Source of the DNA: Leucocoprinus leucothites
Lineage: Eukaryota; Basidiomycota; Agaricomycetes; Agaricales; Agaricaceae
Length of the DNA stretch: 64,000 bases
Assembly (NCBI GenBank): GCA_013368445.1
Contig: JAACJO010000023.1
Span: 248,001 to 312,000 of the forward strand
Direction: 5' to 3'
The notes beneath the pieces are model-generated. The model searched no databases, was not told the DNA's origin, and saw only the letters and a list, made by a program, of their open reading frames with translations. The translations under genes and the position numbers were made by a program. Below, piece by piece: positions 50,475 through 60,707 of this stretch (its first letter is position 1; the number at the start of each line of letters is the position of its first letter).

Positions 50475-52223
50475 TCAAATCAATAAAGATAGAAAGTAAC
50501 CACAGAAAATTATTATACCAACAACGCCCAAACCAAGGCCCACTCGCGAATTCGGATTCGGAATCCTCCACACATACATACGAATCAACGCCCAAAATGT
50601 CCCCATCGAATAATCCGGCACCTCCACCTCCGCGATTGCAACCTGCCGAATCACAATCGTATACCACGCCGTATTCAATCCAGCCCCTACAAGCTTAACC
50701 TTGCTCAAACTCTTCCAAAACGAAGCCACCGGCCACCTCGTCAAGAACCCCGGAGTCGAGTCCTGAGGTTCAGGTCCAAACGGCGCATCACCATCAACAC
50801 TCCCATCTCGTTCATAATATTCCCTCATAACTTCCGGAATCCTCGGACAAACCACCGAACATCTGCCTATCCCAAGCATATCCGCTTGCCCAGCCTGCAG
50901 CGCAGAATGCACAAGATTAGGTGTCCGGAGTCCCCCTGTGAGCATAATCGCGGGACGTGAGGGATTATTAAATCCAGCTGAATCCAGAGATTTGAGAGCT
51001 TGTTGAGAAAAGCGTGCAAAGAAGGCTTGTCGACGGGATCTAGTCTCGCTTGCACTTATAAATTCTGAAAAAGATGCGCAAAAAGTCAGCTCAAGAGCAA
51101 ATGTTAACTAAGTGCGCGCACCTGGATTCTCATAATCCCCACCAGAGATATCAATAAAATCAATCGTACCCCAGGTTGCCAAAGCAAGCACATGTTGCAA
51201 CGCCCGTGTCTCTTCAGTATCAAGTGGCTGACTCCGGCCACTCACACTACCAGGAGCGTCCAAGAGATAATCAGACGCATTCAACTTGACTCCAACAATA
51301 AACCGCGACTCTGGTATAGCAGCTCGAATAGCATCCACAATCTCGTGCAAGAGGCAGAGCCCATTTTCCGAACGGAGAGAATATTTATCCTTGCGTTTGT
51401 TCGACTACAGATCGAAACTCTTTGAGCACATATTTCACTCTTAATAAAGCGCACTCACCTTGGGTGATAAAAACTGCGCCAAAAGATCTAAAAGAGAGTT
51501 ATTAAGTAAAATCCACACCAAGTCACGTATGGACACATACATCCATGAGCAACATGCAACTCCACCCCATCAAACCCCGACCTATACGCTAACAACGCAC
51601 CCCTCACAAACCCCTCCTTCACATCCTCAACATCCCCCACCTCCATCTCCCTCGGAACCTGAAACAACACCCTCTCCGCCATCTCCGCCACCACATCCCC
51701 ACCCCTCGTCACAACACTCGACCTCACGGGAACAGCACTAGGCGCCAACGGTGCCTCAAACACATACCTCCCACCCACAAAATTCGCAGACTGCCTCCCT
51801 GCATGCGATAACTGCATCACTGCCAACACACCATCCTCATTCCCCTTTACAGCCCGTGCAAGCGCTTCATAGGGTTTCACAGTCTCTTCAGTCAAATGTT
51901 CCGGTACCACCAGATCCCTTCCCAAAGTCAAATGCGAACCAGAAATCTGTACATTTCCAGTGATCACCATACCCCAATTATACTTCGACCAAGCAGAGTA
52001 GAGTCCAATGTGATAGGAATTGGGTGGTCCACCGAGGAAATTGGATAAATGTTCGTACATGGGTGCCTACTAGAGCTGGTGAGTTCGAGTGTTCTGTAGT
52101 CGTAGCATAAATAGCGAATGAACTTCAAACCTTTACGAGCCGGTTTTTTGCTTTGAGTCCACATGGAAATTCGTAGGGAGAAAAAACCTGTGGTGTACTT
52201 GGCTTTGCTTTGCGTGCGGCCAT
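50475..52223 (-). CDS. NADH:flavin oxidoreductase, Old Yellow Enzyme family
   Basis: FMN-binding TIM-barrel oxidoreductase (OYE/12-oxophytodienoate reductase-like), 506 aa, expected to reduce activated C=C bonds with NAD(P)H. Exons 52223-52131, 52066-51541, 51487-51459 (29 nt), 51404-51122 and 51064-50475 are in phase. Visible: KNRLVKAPMYEHL near the N-terminus, GMVITGNVQIS, VMQLSHAGRQ, the active-site-side motif GVELHVAHGYLLAQFLSP, FIVGVKLN, FIDISGGDYE and AIMLTGGLRTP with the phosphate-binding MLGIGR. Beyond the barrel there is a ~110-residue extension ending in a hydrophobic segment, VGLGLGVVGIIIFCGYFLSL, which looks like a tail anchor. The substrate is unknown. Confidence 0.93.
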
Positions 52224-52730
52224 ATCGTAGGTGTTTGGAAAGGTATGTGGCTCAGCGTCGCTCTAGACGATGAGAAGTCGTGAGAACCCAACTAAAACTT
52301 GAGCGTGTTGTACGAGTTCGTGCGCCGCTAGAAGCTTGAGCTTGACATTACCTTTACCCATTCCCCTTGTCAGACTTTAGTGTCAACTCGTTTGTCAAGC
52401 CCCGTTGTTGTCGCCAAAAAAATTTCAGCTTCGGAAGTGTCCACAGCGTTTGCTGACGATTAGCGCTCGGACCTCCTAAATGAATATTTGAATACTCTGT
52501 GCTCTCAGTCCCGTTTGTTAGATCTCACAGTGGCGCTCATAACGTAAATCTGTTGAAAAGGACCAAAGATAGCAACTCTTCTTAATCCAGAATTTCAGAC
52601 GATCGGAGACGGAGAAGAATGCATATAATAAGAAAACAATATTCTACACGCTAAAACCAAGATCATCTAAGATTCAACATGGAATAATAGTACAAGTCCA
52701 AATAATACAATGTCCAATTAATGCACAGCA
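52224..52730. other. Intergenic, 507 bp
   Basis: Promoter of the OYE-family gene and 3' region of the CsbD-like gene; AT-rich toward 52620-52730. No gene. Confidence 0.4.
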
Positions 52731-53715
52731 TTAGCGGAGAGGGTTACCAGCATTCTCGTTCATCCCTCCTCCTAGATTCTTATTCATTGGGTGTGCTCCT
52801 AGATAATACCACAGTCAAAATTCCATTCACCAATTTGATAACATTAATCTCACTCTCACCATGTGCAACAGCCCGGTCACGGCGCATCATAGCTTCTCTT
52901 TCAAGTCGTTCCGCTTCCTCTAATTCTCGCCCTTGAAGCTTGATAGCATCCGCCTCCCTATAAATTACCCAGTCAGTAAACTTCATTCTTAGCCTGAAAG
53001 TCTCGGATTAACATACCGCTGCTTTTGCGCGCCCCTGTTTTTCAACGTATCACTGCTAACCAGGGTCCCTATCGCAGACTCCATCATTCCCGTTATCTTC
53101 TGTCCGCTACCACCTCTTTTCTGGTGTTGATTATTTACAGTTCCTGTTGGCGGTAATGGCGCAAGCTGGCCACCTCCCGTGGCTAAACCGGTACCAGTGA
53201 CGGTGGGATGTTCGTGCATGCCATGAGTCTCGTATCCATGAGTGCCCGTCTAGAAGATAAATATTTTTTAGAACAACACATGTAGCTTGGAGTTAACCTT
53301 GAACATACAGCTCCTGTTCGCCCAGTGGGTTCATGCATGCCATGAGTCTCATACCCATGAGTGCCCGCCTAATAGATAAATTAGAACGACAAGCATGGCT
53401 TTGAAATCAACTTGAACGTACAGCTCCTGTTCCTACTCGGTCCGTACCACCATACCCAATTCCTGGAGCATTCGACGGGGGCAGATAATCACCTCCCCCA
53501 CCACCATGTCCAGGATAACCTTCCGACAATGGTTGGTTACCACTGTGAGCGATGGGCTCATGAGTGATTGGTGCAGGTCCTTGTGCACCATAATTCGATG
53601 TCTCCATGGGAGCGTTAGTAATGTGCTTGAGCAAAAACAAATTGAGTTAATACCACAATCCAATTGAATTTGAAGTCAAATATACCTCTTTGTTATTTTT
53701 CTTCAAAAACGGCAT
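52731..53715 (-). CDS. CsbD-like small disordered protein (230 aa)
   Basis: Six exons in phase: 53715-53686, 53625-53422, 53368-53309, 53249-53017, 52957-52860 and 52798-52731. It begins MPFLKKNNKE. The N-terminal half is Gly/His/Pro-rich and includes two near-identical 14-residue blocks (GTHGYETHGMHEP and GTHGYETHGMHEH) encoded by separate exons. The C-terminal half is helical and resembles CsbD-type stress proteins found in basidiomycetes: SGQKITGMMESAIGTLVSSD, then TLKNRGAQKQREADAIKLQG and ELEEAERLEREAMMRRDRAV. The last intron (52859-52799) is inferred because its removal gives the usual ending AHGAHP; reading through it gives a different 26-residue tail. Function unknown; CsbD proteins are general-stress proteins in bacteria. 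Confidence 0.72.
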
Positions 53716-54595
53716 TGTTAGAAATTTGTGTTGTGTTGAATTCAGTTAGTGGATAGAGGATTTTCAACCAAATTCGAGCAGTGTTTATAACAAGAGTCGA
53801 CCCGAATTATATTTGTCGTTCAACGCTTGACCTCGTCATTGTGCTCACATTCGTGACGCGATGTGGTGCAAACCCTGGAGCGAGCACTCCGTGTGTACCC
53901 TCAATGATGATGAGAGAGGAGGATGTCGGTGAAAAGGGGAGTTAACAGGCGGAACCGTACGTATGACGTCATTGGCTTTAAGCCGACCGGCACCAGACCA
54001 CTGACAGCGCCGACATTAGAGTGAGAGTATCTGTTTTCACTGAAAGCTTTGACAGTATTGTCATTGGGAGTACTAGTGGCTCCACAAACCCCGCCAGGCC
54101 CACCCGTCCTTTTCAGATAATCATGGTAGAAAAAAATGTACCATTTTCAAGTGGATCGAAGGGTCACAGCCGTTTCAAGTAACATGATCAAGCATCAACA
54201 CTAGGTCATTGATGTGGGCGGGTTGCCCGACACTTTCCAGCAAGATTTCTTGTGTACATGCAGAAAACGGTTGACCAAAGCGCCTGTTTCCCATGGAGCC
54301 CCAGTGGGGACATCTCGCTGAAAGCGATCGAAATTCCACCCACTGAATTTCCGCGGGAAGTCAAAACAGATCCACTCTATTCCACTACACATGGAATGAA
54401 ACCAACCAAAGAGATCATCACTTTGACCAAGAATAAGGACATTGTGAAGATGTGACAAAACGCGCAAATATTAAGAATAACATTACCTGACAAGAACATC
54501 GAAATCTAAACTTCTGACTAAAAGATCAACTGTAAAATCATGAACCAGGACAAAGAGCTCGCAGGCTCACAACTTCCAAACTACACATTTCCCAT
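53716..54595. other. Intergenic, 880 bp
   Basis: 5' region of the CsbD-like gene and 3' region of the Gly-rich gene. Frames of 67-88 codons at 54201-54467 overlap on both strands and show no family likeness. No RNA gene is seen. Confidence 0.4.
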
Positions 54596-55622
54596 TCACG
54601 TATACTCCCCTCCACGGCCCCCATACGAATTATCTGAATATCCACCACCATACCCTTGCCCACCCGAACCATAACTATCTGAATATCCTCCTTGAGTCGA
54701 GCCTAGTTACAACCACCACCATCACCACCAGCACCACCGCCAAAATCATGACAACCAGAACCAGAATCAAACCCCCCACAATGATGATGATAACCAGATA
54801 AACCACCGTCACAAAACACTCCCGGATAAGCAGTAGTAGAATTCGTACCGTATTGAGGTTCATCGTAACGCTTGCGTTCACGTTCATGTTTACTAGACTT
54901 TCCGTGTCTGCGATAGAATAGTCCGGGTCCGAAATGTGAATCCCAAATCCGAGGTAGTGGTGAAGAAAATGAGGTGGGGGAGAAAAGATTAAAATTTAAG
55001 AATATTCTTCCGCACTTCCGAGAAAAGGGAACTGGACGGACCGTTCCTTTCCCGACGAATGCCTGGAATAGTCGCTCATGCCTTGATTACCTCCATATCC
55101 TTGATTACCTCCATATCCAGATTCTTGTTGACGCCCGCCAGACCCATAAGAACTGTATCCTGTTCCAGTTTGAGTCGTAGTGGGCTGAGAACTGTAGCCT
55201 TGGCCACTTGGGCCTACATCGGGGGAAGCGTAAGATGGTTCAGGCTCAGGCATTCCAGCGAGAGGTTGATTACCATATCTAGAGTTTCCATATTGTTGCT
55301 GTTGGCCGTACTACACCAATGTTGAGAAATAATGGAAGGGCTCAGTGGAAAAGCTTACGCCTGCGGGTGCAGTGTATGTGCTACCGCTGTTGTAGGCTCC
55401 TGATGAAGGAATTTGTTGAGTCGCGTATCCGGGTTGATTATACCCTGGCTGATTGTGTCCGAAAGTTTCACCAGTATGATGGCCTTCCGACTTTGAAAGA
55501 GGAGAATAATGTGAGGTCTCAGGATACTCCTGCCAACGCCCAACCTTAGAAAGCATGGCCAGGTGGAGGACGAAAAGGAAATTACGCACTTCCTTCTTGT
55601 TCTTCTTTCCGAACAAACCCAT
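54596..55622 (-). CDS. Gly/Tyr/Gln-rich small protein (about 212 aa)
   Basis: Proposed exons in phase: 55622-55590, 55529-55359, 55310-55042, 54907-54849 and 54702-54596. The first three are firm; the last two are inferred from GTCCGT/CGCAG and GTACGA/ACTAG sites that keep phase. The protein starts MGLFGKKNKKE and is low-complexity: repeated QPGY, YGGNQG and SYGSGG units, then a basic His patch (HGKSSKHERERKRYDEP) and an end with GYGGGYSDNSYGGRGGEY. No catalytic domain. The start and first splice site match those of the adjacent CsbD-like gene, so the two may be diverged tandem paralogues. Prion-like composition suggests a condensate or stress-granule type behaviour, which is inference. Confidence 0.6.
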
Positions 55623-55922
55623 GTTGAAAATATCAATTAGGGTGTTTTTGATAGTTGGTTAGTAGGAGGGGAAGAGAACAACTCTGACCCACGATATACG
55701 AGCTTTTTCGTATTTACGTTTTAGAGCCAGGCGACGTCATCTGGAGCAAAAGTTTCGAAATGAAGCAAAAAGTGTTTCGGATGGCCCACAATCGATGAAG
55801 GACTATAATTTTGCACGTGCAACGGATCTGATCGAGAGGGAGGGAAAGAACAGTCGTTGTATTCCTTCGAGGACGCATAGGGGGGTAAAGTACAAAGGTG
55901 GATAAAATCGACTCCTGATAGG
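55623..55922. other. Intergenic, 300 bp
   Basis: Promoter of the Gly-rich gene and 3' end of the TENA/THI-4 gene. Nothing further recognised. Confidence 0.4.
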
Positions 55923-56701
55923 TCATTTAGGAGAAATGCGCTGGGAAATCTCCTCTCCCGGCATCGGCCAAAAGTCAACTTCAAGTTCGACAACTCTGGT
56001 CCATATGTCCTCTGCGCGTCTCCAAGCATCAGTACCAGGCTGGAATTCAAGGCCGTCGATGAGCTTGGTTAATGTATTGACGAAATTGATCATGTCAGGT
56101 CCGCCCCAGTTTGCCGCGAAGGATCCAACGGCAGAGTTCATGTCTTGACCGTTTGCTTTGAGTTGGTTACGGACGAATGTCCAAGCATCGAGATAAACCT
56201 GATCTAGAGTAGGTTTTTAAGAGCTGATAATCGAGGGAAAGAGAAACGCACGCGTTCCATGGCCCAGAGGAAGATCAAACCATCGGTAAGAATACCATCT
56301 TTCGAGATCCTCGCCATCTCAGCGGTATAGTCCCTCGTGCCCTTTCGTTCCTTCCAACCATCGATAGGAAGATCCCATTTTGCAGCGGTGTCCCTGAAAA
56401 AGTTGACCTCCTGGACAATATTCTGCAAGCAGAAAACCAGGACGGATAGGATGTGCTGGTTCCTTTGCTCTCCGGGTGAACCCACTGGGTGGGATGAGTC
56501 CCAAGGAATACTAGTGATGAGAGCGCCGATGAATGCAGGATATGCATGGGCGGCGTAGATGCGGTCTTGGGATAGCCAAAGGGCTAGACGATCGGATAGT
56601 AGAGTGCCATCGCCAGCCGCGATTAAAAAGGGGTGCTGAGTGGCCTCTGAGTAGGAAGGTACAGTTGTGAGGTTAACGAGATGTTCTGTGAGAGTGGGCA
56701 T
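55923..56701 (-). CDS. TENA/THI-4 domain protein (241 aa)
   Basis: All-helical TENA/THI-4 family protein; characterised members hydrolyse aminopyrimidine thiamine breakdown products or support thiamine salvage. Two exons in phase, 56701-56252 and 56198-55923. Family blocks: HPFLIAAGDGTLLSDRLALW with LSQDRIYAAHAYPAFIGALI, a central helix QNIVQEVNFFRDTAAKWDLP, DYTAEMARIS, and C-terminal YLDAWTFVRNQL with DFWPMPGEE. Length is normal. No thiamine-pyrophosphate riboswitch was recogn­ised in the short upstream region, and the gene is divergent to the trypsin-fold gene. Stand-alone fungal members of this type often lack an assigned substrate. Confidence 0.85.
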
Positions 56702-57206
56702 GATTGGTTCTTGGAGTTGAATAAGTGAGGATTGGGGAGATCTTATTTATGGCTTAGGGGGAGCGCTTTTGGATAAGAATCTATGAGTTGAGTTCCGGAT
56801 TCAGAGTTTCTCTGTGAGCATACAGAGTTGTTGGCTGGGGTGGGTGAGAATAAAGCACCGCAAGTTTTCTGTGCATGATTTGTACGATAAAAAAAAAGGG
56901 AACTTGAAGAATATCGGACCCAGATGCTGACCAATATCGCGGTACTGTCCTTCATGTGACGGCGACTATCATGTCCTCTTCTTCCCTCCTGCATTTGTTT
57001 GTTTGTTTATGAAGCCCCTTCGTTTGTCTGCACCCTTCTATTGTTTGGTTGTGTCTTAGTATGTCGTCACTGGTATTCAAGCATGTACCCTACTTTGTCT
57101 CTCCCCAGCCCGGCCTTCGTCGTACCAGCTTTAATCTATCCGACAGCAACCGTCTGCAGGAGCGGGCGCTGCTCTACTTCGCTTCCCGGCCCGGAGAAAC
57201 GTGATT
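56702..57206. promoter_or_regulatory. Divergent intergenic region
   Basis: 505 bp between the divergently oriented TENA/THI-4 and trypsin-fold genes; CT-rich toward 57100-57200 as in fungal core promoters. No defined operator. Confidence 0.4.
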
Positions 57207-58903
57207 ATGGCGTCCAATCACGGCCCTGACGATTACGAGAGAACCTCCTATTATAACGGCATCACCGGGGACGGTGACCACCCGGACCTCGTCTACCGTT
57301 CGGACTTCCTCACTGCACCCTTCCCCAAGCCTGTTGGCAGATATGCCCACATCCCCGTCAAGTCCCTCCGCGGAGTCTTCGACACCCCGCTCAATGGCGT
57401 CTGGGACGCTGTCGGTCCCCAGATTCGTGACCTGATCAAGGCTCGGAATATCCACTGGTCGTCCATCGACCCTGCCCGCTTCTTCACCCACGCACCGCTA
57501 GGAGAGGAGGCGAGGGGAAGTCTCGGTCCCGTCGTCATATGGATCGGCGTCATTCCTGGTTCTACCTCTGCCGATACCGCCCACGGAGTCTCCCAAGAGA
57601 TCCTTACCCTTCTGCAGAATAACGGAGTCAATGGTGCTGTTGTGGAATGGCGCGAGGCGGTCCCGCAGAGGCTCGCAGGTCTCCCCCTTATGCGCCATGT
57701 CGACAGTAGCAATGCCACCCATTATGTCCGTCGCTTCCTCACCCCTCTTCTCGGCGTTCCCCTTGCGACTCAAGAAATGGAGGAGGAGGATTCCCAGGGC
57801 ACTCTTACGCTCTGGTTCCATGAGAACAAAGACGAGGACGGCAACCCCAGTAACAAGGTGTATGGAGTTAGCAACTGCCACGTCCTGCGCAAGAACACCA
57901 CCGTCGATTACGAGCACAGAGGCAGCGCACCCATGCACCACGTTCGAGTGTGTGGAACGCGTCGATTTCAGCGCGGCCTCGACGAGATCACGAAGGCCAT
58001 TGCTGATCACAGCATTCTCACTGACCTTTGGGCCCGAGATATCGTCAAACTGCAGGCAAAGGAGAGGCAGGACGCAGATAACGCGAGAGCGATCAAGGCA
58101 AAGCAACGCCAATTGGACGACGAAATCGAAGCTATCGCCGATCTGGAGGCCCTCCACGACGACGTCACAAAATATTGGTCGAACATCAAGCTCCACCGCA
58201 ATATTGGGCACGTTCAATATGCTGCAGCCATCTCGGTCGACGTCGAAGGCGGCACACTATATACCTCGGACTGGGCTGCGTTCTTAGCTGCTGAGGCGAG
58301 GGTCAGGGATGAGTTTGAGAGCAACGTCGTTGATCTCGGTGCGTTTTGACCTATCTTATTTACCTCGTCTAACAAAAATAACCTTATTCAGGATCCAAGT
58401 ACGATCCTCAAGACCTTAGAGACATGTTCTATCCTCCCGGTGGTGGTTCAACCACGTTCAAGTTTCCCGACGAGAGGAAGCTCCGGATCGAGGGCTGCGC
58501 CACGAAGGAGGACCTCGCCCACCCTGCAGAGCTCGACAGCGAAGGCCAGCGCTGCCTCATGGTCGGCAAAGACGGCAATACTACTGGCCTCACCGTCGGA
58601 CGCTACGCCGGCCTAGTTTCATTCACTCAAAACGAAGTCGGTATCGAGTCTGTCGAGCTCGGTATCTACAACTCGGGCAACAAGACTACCGAAGTCTTCT
58701 CCGCTAAAGGAGACTCGGGCTCCCTCGTGTGGCACATGACGAACGGTAAAGCTCGCATCGTTGGCCAACTCCACTCTGGACGCAACAAGGGCGGCTTGAC
58801 CAGCAATCATGTTACGTACTGCACCCCTGGCTGGTACCTCCTGGGCCAGATCAAGAAGAGGTTCAAGTACGCCGACTTCTACCGCACCACCTGGTCAGCT
58901 TGA
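57207..58903 (+). CDS. Trypsin-fold protease-like protein (547 aa)
   Basis: Two exons in phase, 57207-58338 and 58392-58903. No signal peptide: the protein starts MASNHGPDDYERTSYYNGIT, so it is probably intracellular. An N-terminal region of about 200 residues precedes a chymotrypsin-type fold with a plausible triad: H225 in YGVSNCHVLRK, D355 in LYTSDWAAF and S486 in SAKGDSGSLVWH, the last being the classic GDSG motif. Between His and Asp sits an inserted charged helix of about 70 residues (around 260-330; KLQAKERQDADNARAIKAKQ) likely to form a coiled coil. From memory, intracellular proteins of this build are common in Agaricomycetes and uncharacterised. The alternative in-frame GTG two codons upstream was not used. 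Confidence 0.75.
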
Positions 58904-59718
58904 GACCAACATTAACAGTTCGTCTCTCTCTTCCGCCTCATGCTTTCGTACACATAGCTGACGAACATCGAAGCCAGCGTCATCTCCTGCGACCTTTTCA
59001 CCTCCACTATGCGCGCTCTCTCTCTTTAGTTCTTGTTTGTCGATTGCGAATCATCCCCCATCCCACCTCACTGACTGCACTTCTTCCTCATTCCAACGAG
59101 CAAGACACACGCATACACCAAGTTCGTTTCTTTCTTCCGTCTCATCTTTTTGCAATGATCAAGGCCTTGGCGAACCTTTCACGCTTCGTCTGTTCCCTCG
59201 ACTTTTGTCTTGGTTCTCTCGACTCGTTATTTATCGGTTGGTTGTCAGTAACGACGGATGCTTTGATCATTGAATCATCGCCTTGATATATTTCTCCCTA
59301 CGTTATTCTTTCATACATATAATTAACAACATTAACACCAAGATCTTAGATACATAAACTCGTCACTTATTTCGAATGTAGATTATGAGTATATCATACA
59401 TCAAACCGTAACAGCACAATAATATACGAAATTTAAAGTCAGAACAATTCACGAGGAAAATCCTCGGACCGCTATCCTAGCATACGTAGCATATCATAGA
59501 CTCGTCAGTCATTGAAGAATAATTGTTACATACTGTCCAAAAAGTAAGGCGTCGCGGTATGTCTTTTCAAACTCAGCATGATTGACAGCTATTTTATTTC
59601 AAAGGCGCAGGTAAAGCCGACTTTGACAAACAACACGTATTTCCATTTCCGGATACCCTGATTTTTGCCCAAACCTCTCCTCCTGACGACTCCCTACGCG
59701 TTCTCAGCAGCCTGCACC
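58904..59718. other. Intergenic, 815 bp
   Basis: 3' region of the trypsin-fold gene and promoter of the mL59 gene. Very AT-rich from 59290 to 59540. Open frames here have no protein character. Confidence 0.4.
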
Positions 59719-60426
59719 ATGTCAAATCTGGCCGCGGTGAACGCTGTCAAGAAATTCAGGCTTGAAGCCATCTCTAAGCTTCGACCTATTCGACAACCAC
59801 CCCTCCCTTCCGGTCTCGCACCGAAAGTTCGCCAGAACCCATTCATTGCCCAGAAGCTCCCAAACGGAAAATGGCGAGAGCCCGTGTATTCTCTGCGAAA
59901 GCAGGCTGAGATTGTCAAAGCGGCCAAGGCAAGCGGGTTATTACATTTGATTCCAACCGGTCCCAAGAACCCATTACCACGAGCACCGGCAAAGGGCCAG
60001 GATGTCAAAGCCATCGCTGTCAAGAGGGCGGCTGAACAGGAAAGTGTGATGGAACAGTTGAAGAAGGAGTTGATGGAGAAAGGAGAGAAAGATGTGGGTT
60101 GGCTTAATCTTAATTCTATCGCTTGGCGAGGAAAAGCGAAGAGAAGAGAGCGGAAAGAACTTGTTTCGTTGTATCCTGCAAAGAAGAGGATGTTCAAGGG
60201 CCACAAGTGGCAGAGAACGCAAGAGCAGAGGGAGAGGAAGAGAGGTATTCTCATGCGGGATATGAAAAAGAGGATATACAACTACAAGATGGTGAGTAAA
60301 AAAGCCTTTTTTGCGCTCGGGTCTTCACAGCAACTTATTCGTTTTGTCGTATAGTTCTACAGAAGGAGAAGGCCAGATCCTCTCAAGCCCGCGAGGACGA
60401 TCAAGGCTCCCAAACTACCTTTCTAG
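59719..60426 (+). CDS. MRPL25: Mitochondrial ribosomal protein mL59
   Basis: Component of the mitochondrial large ribosomal subunit, nuclear-encoded, 214 aa. Two exons in phase: 59719-60291 and 60355-60426. Strongly basic. The N-terminal part shows the fungal mL59 pattern: VNAVKKFRLEAISKLRPIRQ, PLPSGLAPKVRQNPFIAQKL and YSLRKQAEIVKAAKASGLLH. A long basic helix follows (KRRERKELVSLYPAKKRMFK) and the second exon adds FYRRRRPDPLKPARTIKAPK. ATG 59719 is used because translation from the upstream in-frame TTG would require a non-ATG start. Confidence 0.85.
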
Positions 60427-60707
60427 ATTATTCATTAATAATATATTCCATCCATTGGAAGTCATTTCGTTTTCTAACATCAATTTATTGAGGAGACGCG
60501 CTTGAGACGCATTTCTGAAGAGCTCAACAGGTCAACCAGAATGGTGGATCAAAATTTGATCCGATTTGTGATGTTGTTTTGTGATCATTTCGGGATTCAC
60601 AATCCAAGCAGAGTCGCATTTCTCGTCTAAACGTCCTTCTCTCACTACCACCCTTAACCCTTTTTTTCATCTCTGCTTTCATACCTCTGGCTCCTTTTAC
60701 TCGGTAA

